This document shows, in pieces, positions 1 to 7,659 of a DNA stretch of 64,000 nucleotides. The notes under the pieces were generated by a model. That model was given only the letters and a program-made list of their open reading frames with translations, was not told the origin of the DNA and did no database searches. A program made the translations under genes and the position numbers. Position 1 is the stretch's first letter. Each line of letters begins with the position of its first letter. Origin of the DNA: Pseudomonadota bacterium (GTDB taxonomy: Bacteria > Pseudomonadota > Alphaproteobacteria > Rhizobiales > Methylopilaceae); contig JAEWFF010000013.1 of NCBI GenBank assembly GCA_023388965.1, positions 1 through 64,000 of the forward strand, given 5' to 3'.

Positions 1-63
1 CCCGGCCTCGTGCTCCTTAAAAATCCCGATGATCTGCTCTTCAGAGAAGCGGCTGCGCTTCAT
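1..63 (-). CDS. IS3-family transposase OrfA, N-terminal fragment (runs off window)
   Basis: The reverse strand reads MKRSRFSEEQIIGIFKEHEA from an ATG at 63-61. This is the hallmark start of the IS3-family OrfA helix-turn-helix protein, which binds the IS ends and joins OrfB by programmed frameshifting to form the transposase. Only 21 codons are inside the window, so intactness cannot be judged. A GGACC stretch upstream could be a weak ribosome site. Recognition rests on the highly conserved N-terminal motif (SEEQIIGI). Confidence 0.75.
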   Translation of the reverse strand, partial: MKRSRFSEEQIIGIFKEHEAG

Positions 64-127
64 GTCCTGGTCCTCTCAATGGGCCAGAACGAACTTCAAT
101 CCGGATTAAACCGCTGGGGCAACGTCA
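1..127 (-). mobile_element. Left edge of an IS3-family insertion sequence (partial)
   Basis: The minus strand carries the first codons of an IS3-type OrfA about 65 nt inside a sequence that, read on that strand, begins TGACGTTGCCCC near position 127. IS3-family ends usually start with TG and place orfA roughly 60-80 nt inside. The rest of the element lies to the left of the window. The exact boundary and any target duplication cannot be confirmed, because the other end is not visible. Confidence 0.6.
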
Positions 128-245
128 GCGAGCCCCTAGAATTTGTTGGGATCGCTAAAATCGTCACAAGCCGAGATAGCTTTCAATGAACTTGCCTTCT
201 GCGCCACCCTCCGCAAGTTAGCGCAGGCAAAGGGCAAGGGAATCA

Positions 246-1124
246 ATGTCGGCGGACGCAATCATCATCGGGGCGGGGCCGGCCGGGGCGTCGTGCGCGC
301 TGTGGCTGGCGAAGCTCGGTTTTAGTCCGCTTCTGGTCGATGCGCGCCCCTCCGCCGGCGGGCTTCTGAATGAGAGCCCGTTCCGCAATGACTGGATCGT
401 CACCCAGCCGGGCGTGACGGGGCACGATCTCGCCGAGGGAATCGGCCTCGCGCTCGCGGCATCTGGCGTGCCGCTCATCCTCGGCGCCTCAGCGGGCGGC
501 CTGTCGCGGGCAGGCGCCGGGTTCGATGTCATGCTCGAAATGCCCTCGGGAAAGATCGAGGCCGTTTCCGCCCCTCATCTTGTGATTGCCACTGGGGTGC
601 GCGCCCGTCGCGGCGGGGTGGAGGGGGGGCCGCGCGTGCTTTTCGGCCCCGGCGGGCATGTCGCGGCGCATGACTTCAAGGGCCGCTCGGTCGCCATTCT
701 CGGCGGCGGCGACAATGCTTTCGAGAATTATGTCTTCGCCCGGCGCGCCGGCGCCGCCGAAGTGCATCTTTATGCGCGGACCTTGCGTGCGGGCAGGCTG
801 TTCCGCACCGAGGCCGATGCGCGCGATATCCACACAGGTTCCTATGAGGTGGACGGTGCTGCCGGAACCGTGAACGGGCGGCTCTATGACACGATCCTTG
901 TCATGTACGGGTGGGAGCCGGTGCCCGTTTTCCAGCGGGAACTTCAGCTCGATCAGGACGATAGGGGATATCTGACGACCGATCCGGCGACCTGTGAAAC
1001 CAATGTGACGGGCGTCTACGCCATAGGGGAGGTCGCGGGCCGCGCACATCCCTGCGTGGTCACGGCAATGGCGGATGGGGTGACGGCCGCCAAGGCGATC
1101 CAGAGGCGCATCGAGAGCGCCTGA
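246..1124 (+). CDS. Thioredoxin-reductase-like FAD/NAD(P)-dependent oxidoreductase
   Basis: A 292-residue two-dinucleotide-binding flavoprotein. The N-terminal FAD Rossmann motif GAGPAGA is at residues 9-15, the ATG loop near 115, the NAD(P)H motif GGGDNA at 153-158, and the C-terminal FAD motif near 258-265 reads GVYAIGEVAG, with Glu where GD is usual. Size and layout match the thioredoxin-reductase/ferredoxin-NADP-reductase group. The redox-active CxxC that thioredoxin reductases carry near residue 135 is absent (GPGGHV instead), so it is probably not a disulfide reductase. AAGGG lies 6-7 nt before the ATG. It stands alone between the IS end and the pst operon; its electron acceptor is unknown. 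Confidence 0.8.
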   Translation: MSADAIIIGAGPAGASCALWLAKLGFSPLLVDARPSAGGLLNESPFRNDWIVTQPGVTGHDLAEGIGLALAASGVPLILGASAGGLSRAGAGFDVMLEMPSGKIEAVSAPHLVIATGVRARRGGVEGGPRVLFGPGGHVAAHDFKGRSVAILGGGDNAFENYVFARRAGAAEVHLYARTLRAGRLFRTEADARDIHTGSYEVDGAAGTVNGRLYDTILVMYGWEPVPVFQRELQLDQDDRGYLTTDPATCETNVTGVYAIGEVAGRAHPCVVTAMADGVTAAKAIQRRIESA

Positions 1125-1127
1125 ACC

Positions 1128-1145
1128 CTGTCATGCAGGTGTCAT
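1128..1145 (+). promoter_or_regulatory. Pho box (PhoB operator) upstream of pstS
   Basis: CTGTCAT GCAG GTGTCAT: two 7-bp direct repeats, the first identical to the PhoB half-site consensus CTGTCAT and the second with one mismatch, separated by exactly 4 bp. It lies about 98 bp before the pstS start, directly behind the preceding stop codon. This is the canonical architecture for activation by phospho-PhoB under phosphate limitation. Confidence 0.85.
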
Positions 1146-1242
1146 CTGCGGCCCCTAGAGGTGTCCCCGCGGGACGGAATACGCCGTCCGCGATAAAGGT
1201 TCGCCCGAAGTGGCGAACGCAGATGCGACAGGGATACCACCC

Positions 1243-2280
1243 ATGAAATTCGCCACTCTCACCAGCGCCGCGGCGCTCGTTCTGGCCACGGCGGCCCTTG
1301 CCGTTCCGGCCTCGGCCCAGAGCCGCGACACGATCCAGATCGCCGGCTCCTCGACGGTTCTGCCGTTTGCCTCGATCGTCGCCGAAGAATTCGGCAACGC
1401 TTTTTCGAACTTCAAAACCCCGGTCGTCGGCTCGGGCGGCTCCTCGGGCGGCCTGAAGCAATTCTGCCAGGGTGCCGGCGACAACACGATCGACATCGCC
1501 AATGCCTCGCGCGAGATCAAGAAGGCCGAAATCGAAACCTGCAACACCAATGGCGTGAAGCAGATCATCGAAGTGAAGTTCGGCTATGACGGCATCGTGT
1601 TTGCTTCCTCCGCCGAGAAGGGCAAGTTCGCGCTCGAGCCGAAGCACGTCTTCGCCGCCATTGCCGCCGAAGTGCCGGTTGACGGCAAGCTGGCCGCCAA
1701 TCCGTACACCAAGTGGTCGCAGATCGACTCGTCGCTGCCCGACCAGGAAATCGTTCTCGTGATCCCGGCCTCCAACCACGGCACGCGTGAAGTGTTCGAG
1801 GAGAAGGTCATTCATCCGGGCGCCGACACCTTCGCGGAAATCAAGAGCCTCGAGGGCGACGCCAAGAAGAAGGCGGTCATGAGCTTCCGTCAGGACGGCC
1901 GCGTGATCGAGATCGCCGGTGACTACACCGAGACGCTCGCGCGTCTGGACGCGCAGAAGGATGCGGTCGGCGTGTTCGGCCTCAGCTTCTACGAGCAGAA
2001 CAAGGACAAGCTTCAGGTCGCGACCGTCAGCGGCGTCACGCCGTCGAACGAAACGATCCTGAAGGGCGATTATCCTGTTTCGCGCCCGCTCTTCTTCTAC
2101 GTCAAGGGCGAGCACATCGGCAAAGTCGCAGGCCTCGAAGAATATGCCAGCTACTTCCTCAGCGCCGACGTTTCGGGCGATGACAGCCCGCTTGCCGAAG
2201 CCGGCCTGATCCCGCTCGACGACGCCACGCGCGAAGAAGTGACGAAGGCGATCAAGGACCGCACCGCGGTCGGTTCCTGA
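1243..2280 (+). CDS. pstS: Phosphate ABC transporter periplasmic substrate-binding protein
   Basis: PstS captures inorganic phosphate in the periplasm for the PstCAB importer. The 345-residue product starts with a signal peptide (MKFATLTSAAALVLATAAL..., predicted cleavage after ASA at residue 25). The mature protein opens with IQIAGSSTVLPFA, followed by GSGGSSGGLKQFC, both phosphate-contact loops of the PstS family. A GTG 33 nt upstream (1210) is in frame, but the ATG at 1243 puts the signal peptide at the very N-terminus, so it is preferred. It is the first gene of pstSCAB, behind a Pho box, hence induced by phosphate starvation through PhoB. Confidence 0.95.
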   Translation: MKFATLTSAAALVLATAALAVPASAQSRDTIQIAGSSTVLPFASIVAEEFGNAFSNFKTPVVGSGGSSGGLKQFCQGAGDNTIDIANASREIKKAEIETCNTNGVKQIIEVKFGYDGIVFASSAEKGKFALEPKHVFAAIAAEVPVDGKLAANPYTKWSQIDSSLPDQEIVLVIPASNHGTREVFEEKVIHPGADTFAEIKSLEGDAKKKAVMSFRQDGRVIEIAGDYTETLARLDAQKDAVGVFGLSFYEQNKDKLQVATVSGVTPSNETILKGDYPVSRPLFFYVKGEHIGKVAGLEEYASYFLSADVSGDDSPLAEAGLIPLDDATREEVTKAIKDRTAVGS

Positions 2281-2293
2281 TCTCAGAAATTGG

Positions 2294-2319
2294 CGCAGGC
2301 GGCCTCAGAGCCTCCTGCG
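2294..2319 (+). other. Intergenic hairpin between pstS and pstC
   Basis: CGCAGG-C-GGC and GCC-T-CCTGCG pair around a 6-nt loop (9 pairs, one mismatch), 14 nt after the pstS stop, with no U-run. Such hairpins often protect the upstream binding-protein mRNA or partly terminate, giving more PstS than membrane subunits. The structure is seen; the role is inferred. Confidence 0.5.
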
Positions 2320-2350
2320 TCGTTCTCTGTAAAGACAAAGCGGTAAGCGG

Positions 2351-3727
2351 ATGTCGAACTACCTGCTGATCGGCGGCCTTCTGCTGGTGATGGGTTTTGC
2401 CTATCGCAGCGGCGCACGCCGCTCGCGCGCTGTCGCCAAATCCAGTTCGACGCATCTTCATTCGCTGCCGTCGCATTACGGCACGATGGTCGCGCTGGCC
2501 TGCGGGCTTCCGGCGCTGGCCTTTCTCGCCCTCTGGGCCTTGTTCCAGCCGGTTCTGGTGAATTGGGTCGTGATGTCCGGCGCGCCGGCCGATATCGCCG
2601 CGCTGTCCGCCCCCGAGATTGCCCAGATCGTCAATCGCGTGTCGTCCATCGCGTCGGGCTATGGCGTCGCGGACACGCCGTCGGCGTTCGAGCAGGCAGC
2701 CGCAAGCCGCCTCGGCACGTTCCTGAACATCGTGTCGCTCGCCAAGATCGTCGTTGCCGCAAGCCTGGCGATCGGCGGATTCGTCTTTGCGCTGCGGCGC
2801 ATCGCTCCTCAGTTCCGCGCGCGCAATGTGGTCGAAAGCGTCATACGCGTGGCGCTGATCCTGTGCTCGACGGTCGCCATCCTGACCACGGTCGGCATCG
2901 TCCTGTCCATGCTTGGCGAGACGCTGCGCTTCTTCAGCTTCGTCAATCCTCTGGATTTCTTCTTCGGGCTCAACTGGAACCCGCGCTTCTCCTCGACGGG
3001 CTCGGCCTCGGGCGGCGATTATGGCCTGCTGCCGCTTCTGAGCGGCACGCTGCTCATCACCCTGATCGCGATGCTCGTTGCCGTGCCGATCGGCCTCATG
3101 ATCGCGATCTATCTTGCGGAATACGCCCATCCGAAAGTACGCACGGTCACGAAGCCGGTAATCGAGATTCTCGCCGGCATCCCCACCATCGTGTTCGGCT
3201 TTTTCGCGTTGACCACGGTCGGGCCGTTCTTTGCCGAGATCGGCGAACTCGTCGGCATCCAGATCCGTGCAACCAGCGCGCTGACGGCGGGTGTGGTCAT
3301 GGGGATCATGATCATCCCGTTCATCTCGTCGCTGTCGGACGACATCATCACCCAGGTTCCCGGCGCCATGCGCGACGGTTCTCTGGCGTTGGGCTCGACG
3401 CGCTCGGAAACGATCAAGCGCGTCATTCTGCCGGCGGCTCTTCCCGGCATTGTCGGTGCGTTTCTGCTCGCCGTCAGCCGTGCAATCGGCGAGACCATGA
3501 TCGTCGTGCTGGCCGCCGGCAATAGCCCGGTTCTGCATGGCAATCCGTTCGAGGCGGTCTCGACGGTGACGGTCTCCATCGTCAACCAGTTGACGGGCGA
3601 TCTTGATTTCGCGAGCCCGCAGGCGCTCGTCGCCTTTGCGCTCGGCCTGACCCTCTTTTCGATCACGCTCGGCCTGAACGTGGTCGCGCTCTACATCGTC
3701 CGTAAATACCGTGAGCAATATGAGTGA
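2351..3727 (+). CDS. pstC: Phosphate ABC transporter permease PstC
   Basis: One of the two membrane subunits that form the phosphate channel of PstSCAB. At 458 residues it is much longer than the roughly 320-residue enterobacterial form. The extra N-terminal half (three predicted membrane segments and a periplasmic stretch to about residue 200) is typical of alphaproteobacterial PstC. The conserved permease core starts near LLPLLSGTLLITLIAML, and the EAA loop (DGSLALGSTRSETIKRVILP) couples to PstB. It follows pstS after a 70-nt hairpin-containing gap and overlaps pstA at its end, so the two are likely translationally coupled. Confidence 0.94.
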   Translation: MSNYLLIGGLLLVMGFAYRSGARRSRAVAKSSSTHLHSLPSHYGTMVALACGLPALAFLALWALFQPVLVNWVVMSGAPADIAALSAPEIAQIVNRVSSIASGYGVADTPSAFEQAAASRLGTFLNIVSLAKIVVAASLAIGGFVFALRRIAPQFRARNVVESVIRVALILCSTVAILTTVGIVLSMLGETLRFFSFVNPLDFFFGLNWNPRFSSTGSASGGDYGLLPLLSGTLLITLIAMLVAVPIGLMIAIYLAEYAHPKVRTVTKPVIEILAGIPTIVFGFFALTTVGPFFAEIGELVGIQIRATSALTAGVVMGIMIIPFISSLSDDIITQVPGAMRDGSLALGSTRSETIKRVILPAALPGIVGAFLLAVSRAIGETMIVVLAAGNSPVLHGNPFEAVSTVTVSIVNQLTGDLDFASPQALVAFALGLTLFSITLGLNVVALYIVRKYREQYE

Positions 3728-5081
3728 CGTGACCGCGGGCGGGTTTGCCGCCGCTCCCGACCGTATTTCGGATGCGGTGGAAAGATCGCTGGCCCGGCGC
3801 CACGCGAAGGAACGCCGGTTCCGCATGCTGGGTGTTGCCGCGCTTGTCGCCGGCATCGGCTTCGTCGTCCTGATGTTTGCGACGATCCTGACGAAGGGCC
3901 TTCCGGCCTTCTGGCAATCGACTGTGCGGATGGAAGTCACATTCGATCCGCAGGTGCTGAATCTTCCGGAGCGTCCCATCGCGCAGGAGGGGCAGTCGCT
4001 GGCTGCCTTCCAGCAGGACCTGCATGCCTGGCGGAACGAGGTCACGGCGGCGAACTGGAACAGGCTGATCCAGCAATCGCTTCTGGCGCATATTCCGGAC
4101 GCGAAGCCCGCGAGCAAATTGCGGGCGCTCGTCACCAGCAATGAGCGGTTCCGCCTGCGCGATATGGTCCTCGCCAATCCCGATCTTATCGGCCAGACCG
4201 TCACCGTCGATCTTCTGGCCGACGCGCATGTCGATGTCTGGCTCAAGGGCGATATCGCGCGCGATCTGGCGGACAATCAGTATGTGCTGTCCGCCGACCA
4301 GCGTGCCTGGGCGGACCAATTGTACAGCCAGGGCGTTATCCGCATGGCGTTCAACACGGCGATCTTCACCAATGTGGACTCGCGGTCGTCGCCGGCATCG
4401 GCCGGTCTTGCCGGCGCGATGATGGGCTCGCTGTTCATGATGCTGATCGTGATCCTGCTCGCCGTGCCCATCGGGGTGCTGGCGGCGGTCTATCTCGAGG
4501 AGTTCGCGCCGACGAACCGCTGGACGGACCTGATCGAGGTCAACATCAACAATCTGGCGGCCGTGCCTTCCATCGTGTTCGGCCTTCTCGGCGCAGCGGT
4601 GTTCATCAACTGGATGCATCTGCCGATGTCCGCGCCCATCGTCGGCGGTCTCGTATTGACGCTGATGACGCTGCCGACCGTCATCATCGCCACGCGCGCG
4701 GCGCTGAAGGCCGTGCCGCCCTCGATCCGCCAGGCCGCGCTCGGCCTCGGTGCATCGCGTTCGCAATCGGTGTTCCATCACGTCCTGCCACTGGCGCTGC
4801 CGGGCATCATGACCGCGACGATCATCGGCGTGGCGCAGGCGCTGGGCGAGACGGCGCCGCTGCTGCTGATCGGCATGAGCGCCTTCGTCGCCAATGTTCC
4901 GGCGACGCCCTTCGACCAGTCCACCGCGCTGCCCGTGCAGATCTATCTGTGGCAGGGCAACGAATTGCGCAATTTCTTCGAGGCGCGGACCTCGGCGGCC
5001 ATCATCGTCCTGCTCGGCATGATGATCACGCTGAATGGTTTCGCCCTTTTCCTCCGCCGGCGTTTCGAGCGCCGCTGGTAA
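3720..5081 (+). CDS. pstA: Phosphate ABC transporter permease PstA
   Basis: Second channel subunit of the Pst importer, 453 residues. The N-terminal third, with one membrane anchor and a long periplasmic segment, matches the DUF3333 extension of alphaproteobacterial PstA. The permease core runs from about residue 230 with the EAA motif RQAALGLGASRSQSVFHHVL. Two starts are possible: GTG at 3711 or ATG at 3720. The ATG overlaps the pstC stop (ATGAGTGA), a normal coupling arrangement, and is preferred. The pstB start follows 18 nt after the stop. Confidence 0.93.
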   Translation: MSDVTAGGFAAAPDRISDAVERSLARRHAKERRFRMLGVAALVAGIGFVVLMFATILTKGLPAFWQSTVRMEVTFDPQVLNLPERPIAQEGQSLAAFQQDLHAWRNEVTAANWNRLIQQSLLAHIPDAKPASKLRALVTSNERFRLRDMVLANPDLIGQTVTVDLLADAHVDVWLKGDIARDLADNQYVLSADQRAWADQLYSQGVIRMAFNTAIFTNVDSRSSPASAGLAGAMMGSLFMMLIVILLAVPIGVLAAVYLEEFAPTNRWTDLIEVNINNLAAVPSIVFGLLGAAVFINWMHLPMSAPIVGGLVLTLMTLPTVIIATRAALKAVPPSIRQAALGLGASRSQSVFHHVLPLALPGIMTATIIGVAQALGETAPLLLIGMSAFVANVPATPFDQSTALPVQIYLWQGNELRNFFEARTSAAIIVLLGMMITLNGFALFLRRRFERRW

Positions 5082-5099
5082 CCAAACGGGACATCGCCG

Positions 5100-5909
5100 A
5101 TGTATATTTCCCCGAAAGACCAGATCGTCGAGGCCAAAGTGACGAACGCTCCCAAGCCCAAAGTCGTCGCCAAGGACGTGAACGTCTATTACGGCGACAA
5201 GCATGCGCTGAAGGGCGTTTCGGTCGATATTCCCGATCGCGCCGTCATGGCGTTCATCGGCCCGTCGGGCTGCGGCAAGTCGACCTTTCTGCGCTGCTTC
5301 AACCGCATGAACGACACGGTGGAGGGCGCCCGCGTCGAGGGCAGCATCCGCATCGAGGGCAGGGACATCTACGACAGCTCGCTCGATGTCGTGCAGTTGC
5401 GCGCGCGGGTCGGCATGGTGTTCCAGAAGCCCAATCCGTTCCCCAAATCCATCTTCGAGAATGTTGCCTACGGCCCGCGCATCCACGGTCTGGCGGAGAA
5501 GAAGGCGGACCTCGAAGAGATCGTCGAGACGAGCCTGCGCAAGGCCGGCCTGTTCGAGGAGGTGAAGGACCGCCTCAACGATACCGGCACCGGGCTTTCC
5601 GGCGGCCAGCAGCAGCGCCTGTGCATTGCCCGCGCCATCGCCGTGAGCCCGGAGGTGATCCTGATGGACGAACCTTGCTCGGCGCTGGACCCCATCGCGA
5701 CAGCCCGCATCGAGGAACTCATCAGCGAGCTGCGCGAGAATTTCACGATCGTCATCGTGACCCATTCCATGCAGCAGGCGGCCCGCGTCTCGCAGCGTAC
5801 GGCGTTCTTCCATCTCGGAAATCTGGTGGAAGAGGGTGAAACCGACGACATCTTCACCAATCCGCGCGAACAGCGCACGCAGGATTACATCACCGGCCGT
5901 TTCGGCTGA
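5100..5909 (+). CDS. pstB: Phosphate ABC transporter ATP-binding protein
   Basis: Cytoplasmic ATPase that powers phosphate import. The 269-residue protein has Walker A GPSGCGKST (54-62), the PstB-typical Q-loop segment VFQKPNPFP, the signature LSGGQQQR (166-173), Walker B ILMDEPCSALDP and the H-loop VTHSMQQA. PstB also takes part in phosphate sensing with PhoU and PhoR. Neither phoU nor phoB follows here, although in many alphaproteobacteria they complete the operon. The next gene, queH, lies beyond a dispersed repeat. Confidence 0.96.
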   Translation: MYISPKDQIVEAKVTNAPKPKVVAKDVNVYYGDKHALKGVSVDIPDRAVMAFIGPSGCGKSTFLRCFNRMNDTVEGARVEGSIRIEGRDIYDSSLDVVQLRARVGMVFQKPNPFPKSIFENVAYGPRIHGLAEKKADLEEIVETSLRKAGLFEEVKDRLNDTGTGLSGGQQQRLCIARAIAVSPEVILMDEPCSALDPIATARIEELISELRENFTIVIVTHSMQQAARVSQRTAFFHLGNLVEEGETDDIFTNPREQRTQDYITGRFG

Positions 5910-5910
5910 G

Positions 5911-6026
5911 CGTGTCCCGGGGCCGCGAAGCGGAGCCCTGGACCCATGCGCCGTGTAGTCACGGTTTGGTTCTGATGTTGCGGATTACGGGGCCCGGACA
6001 GGTGTTATGCGCTTCCGGGACACACG
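5911..6026. repeat. Dispersed palindromic intergenic repeat between pstB and queH
   Basis: The segment begins GTGTCCCGG (5912-5920) and ends CCGGGACAC (6015-6023), a perfect 9-bp terminal inverted repeat around about 95 nt. The inside contains CCGCGAAGCGG and GGACCCATGCG blocks, which resemble a repeat family I know from Hyphomicrobiales intergenic regions. It begins 2 nt after the pstB stop and could act as a terminator-like structure. Copy number cannot be tested from one window. Confidence 0.55.
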
Positions 6027-6063
6027 CTTTGATCGTCCCGGATAGCCGTGCTATCCCGCCCCC

Positions 6064-6741
6064 ATGAAACCCGACGTAACCGATATCGTACGGCCCATCC
6101 TGGAGCCACCTGCCGGGGAGAAGAAGGTTCTCCTTCATTCCTGCTGCGCGCCGTGCTCGGGCGAGGTCATGGAGGCCATGCTGGCCTCGGGCGTGGACTA
6201 CACGATCTTCTTCTACAATCCGAACATCCATCCGGAGCGGGAATATCTGCTGCGGAAGGACGAGAATGTGCGCTTCGCCGAAAAGCACGGCGTGCCGTTC
6301 GTCGACGCGGATTACGACAAGGACAATTGGTTCGCGCGTGCCCGGGGCATGGAATGGGAGCCGGAGCGGGGGGTGCGCTGCACGATGTGCTTCGACATGC
6401 GCTTCGAGCGCACGGCCCTCTATGCTTACGAGAACGGGTTCCCCGTCATTACGTCCTCGCTCGGCATTTCGCGCTGGAAGGATATGAACCAGATCAACGA
6501 TTCCGGCATCCGTGCCGCCGCGAAATATGACGGCATCACCTACTGGACGTACAATTGGCGCAAGGGCGGCGGCTCGCAGCGCATGATCGAGATTTCGAAG
6601 CGCGAGCAGTTCTACCAGCAGGAATATTGCGGCTGCGTCTATTCGCTGCGCGATACCAATGTCTCGCGCCGCGAGCGCGGACGCGAGCCGATCCAGCTCG
6701 GCGTCATGTATTACGGCAAGGACGACGAAACCTCGTCCTGA
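6064..6741 (+). CDS. queH: Epoxyqueuosine reductase QueH
   Basis: QueH carries out the last step of queuosine synthesis, reducing epoxyqueuosine to queuosine in the tRNA wobble position; it is a cobalamin-independent, unrelated substitute for QueG. The 225-residue product has the diagnostic paired cysteines HSCCAPC (C27, C28, C31), then RCTMC (C106, C109) and CGC (C189, C191), which hold the Fe-S cluster and metal site. The conserved segments FYNPNIHP, SLGISRWKD and YWTYNWRKGGG are present. No other queuosine gene is nearby. Dispersed repeats flank it on both sides. Confidence 0.9.
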   Translation: MKPDVTDIVRPILEPPAGEKKVLLHSCCAPCSGEVMEAMLASGVDYTIFFYNPNIHPEREYLLRKDENVRFAEKHGVPFVDADYDKDNWFARARGMEWEPERGVRCTMCFDMRFERTALYAYENGFPVITSSLGISRWKDMNQINDSGIRAAAKYDGITYWTYNWRKGGGSQRMIEISKREQFYQQEYCGCVYSLRDTNVSRRERGREPIQLGVMYYGKDDETSS

Positions 6742-6755
6742 GCGGCGTCAACTGA

Positions 6756-6863
6756 CCTCATCCTGAGGAGGGCCGAAGGCCCGTCTCGAAGGATGGGTGG
6801 CTGGGAGCACATACCGCCCATGGTTCGAGACGCGATGCTATGCATCGCTCCTCACCATGAGGG
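6756..6863. repeat. Dispersed inverted repeat downstream of queH
   Basis: CCTCATCCTGAGGAG at the left end and CTCCTCACCATGAGGG at the right end form imperfect terminal inverted repeats. Inside, TCTCGAAGGATGGG and CATGGTTCGAGACGCG are a second, inner pair. This CTCATCCTGAGGAG / CTCCTCACCATGAGGG pattern is a familiar high-copy intergenic element of Hyphomicrobiales genomes (from memory). It lies between the convergent queH and hydrolase genes. Confidence 0.65.
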
Positions 6864-6882
6864 CTGATACGTGTGCAAACCG

Positions 6883-7659
6883 TCAGCCGAGAAACTCCAG
6901 CACTTCCTTCGTAAAGACATCGGGGGCTTCGACATTGACGATGTGCGAGGCCTTGAGAATGATGCCGCGCGCATCGGGCACGCGATTGACGATCACACCG
7001 GCTTCGGCAGGCGTCGTGCCCTGATCGTCCGCACCGACGATGACGAGCGTCGGAGCCTTGATATCCTTCACGCTCTCGCGCTGGTCCATGTCCCGCATGG
7101 CCGCGGCGCAGCCGCAAAAGCCGTCCACGGTCGTCTGCAGGAATTGTTCGCGGATCGGCGCGACCTTGTCCTGACTGCCCTTGAGAAAGCCCGCCGTGAA
7201 CCAGCGCTGCATGGTCGGCGCGGCAAGGATCTCGATGCCCTTGTCCTGCGCCGTCTTGATGCGGCCGTTCCACAATTCGGGCGGCGGCATGAAGGTCGCG
7301 GAACTGACGGCGATGAGTTTTTCGATCCGCTCGGGATGATGCGCCGCGAGCCACAGGCCGGTCATGCCACCCATGGACAGCCCGCACCAGTTCACGCTTT
7401 TCGCGCCGGCGGCATCCATCACGGCAAGCGCGTCGGCGGCAAGATCGGCAAGCGCGTAGGGCGCGGGCGGCGAGGAGGATTGGCCGTGGCCGCGCCGGTC
7501 ATAGCGGATGACGCGGAATTTCTCGCCGAACGCCGCCATCTGCACGTCCCACATATTGTGCGTGGTGCCGAGCGAATTGCAGAGCATCAGGAAGGGCGCG
7601 CCTTCCTTGCCGTCCACCGTGTAGAACAGCTTTACATCGCCATTATCGACAAACGCCAT
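6883..7659 (-). CDS. Alpha/beta hydrolase, 3-oxoadipate enol-lactonase-like
   Basis: A 258-residue cytosolic alpha/beta hydrolase with the nucleophile elbow GLSMGGM, an acid region DDQGTTP and the C-terminal histidine in ASHIVNVEAP. Length and these motifs match PcaD, which opens 3-oxoadipate enol-lactone in the beta-ketoadipate pathway. No other pca gene is nearby. Instead its ATG overlaps the stop of the ThiY-like binding protein (ATGA), so it is the last gene of a transporter operon and may act on that system's substrate. The fold is secure; the substrate is not. Confidence 0.75.
   Translation of the reverse strand: MAFVDNGDVKLFYTVDGKEGAPFLMLCNSLGTTHNMWDVQMAAFGEKFRVIRYDRRGHGQSSSPPAPYALADLAADALAVMDAAGAKSVNWCGLSMGGMTGLWLAAHHPERIEKLIAVSSATFMPPPELWNGRIKTAQDKGIEILAAPTMQRWFTAGFLKGSQDKVAPIREQFLQTTVDGFCGCAAAMRDMDQRESVKDIKAPTLVIVGADDQGTTPAEAGVIVNRVPDARGIILKASHIVNVEAPDVFTKEVLEFLG

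Noticed and set aside
3663..5813. 716-codon minus-strand open frame opposite pstA/pstB
   Set aside because: Arg/Gln/His-rich low-complexity translation typical of antisense GC-rich frames; pstA and pstB are certain.
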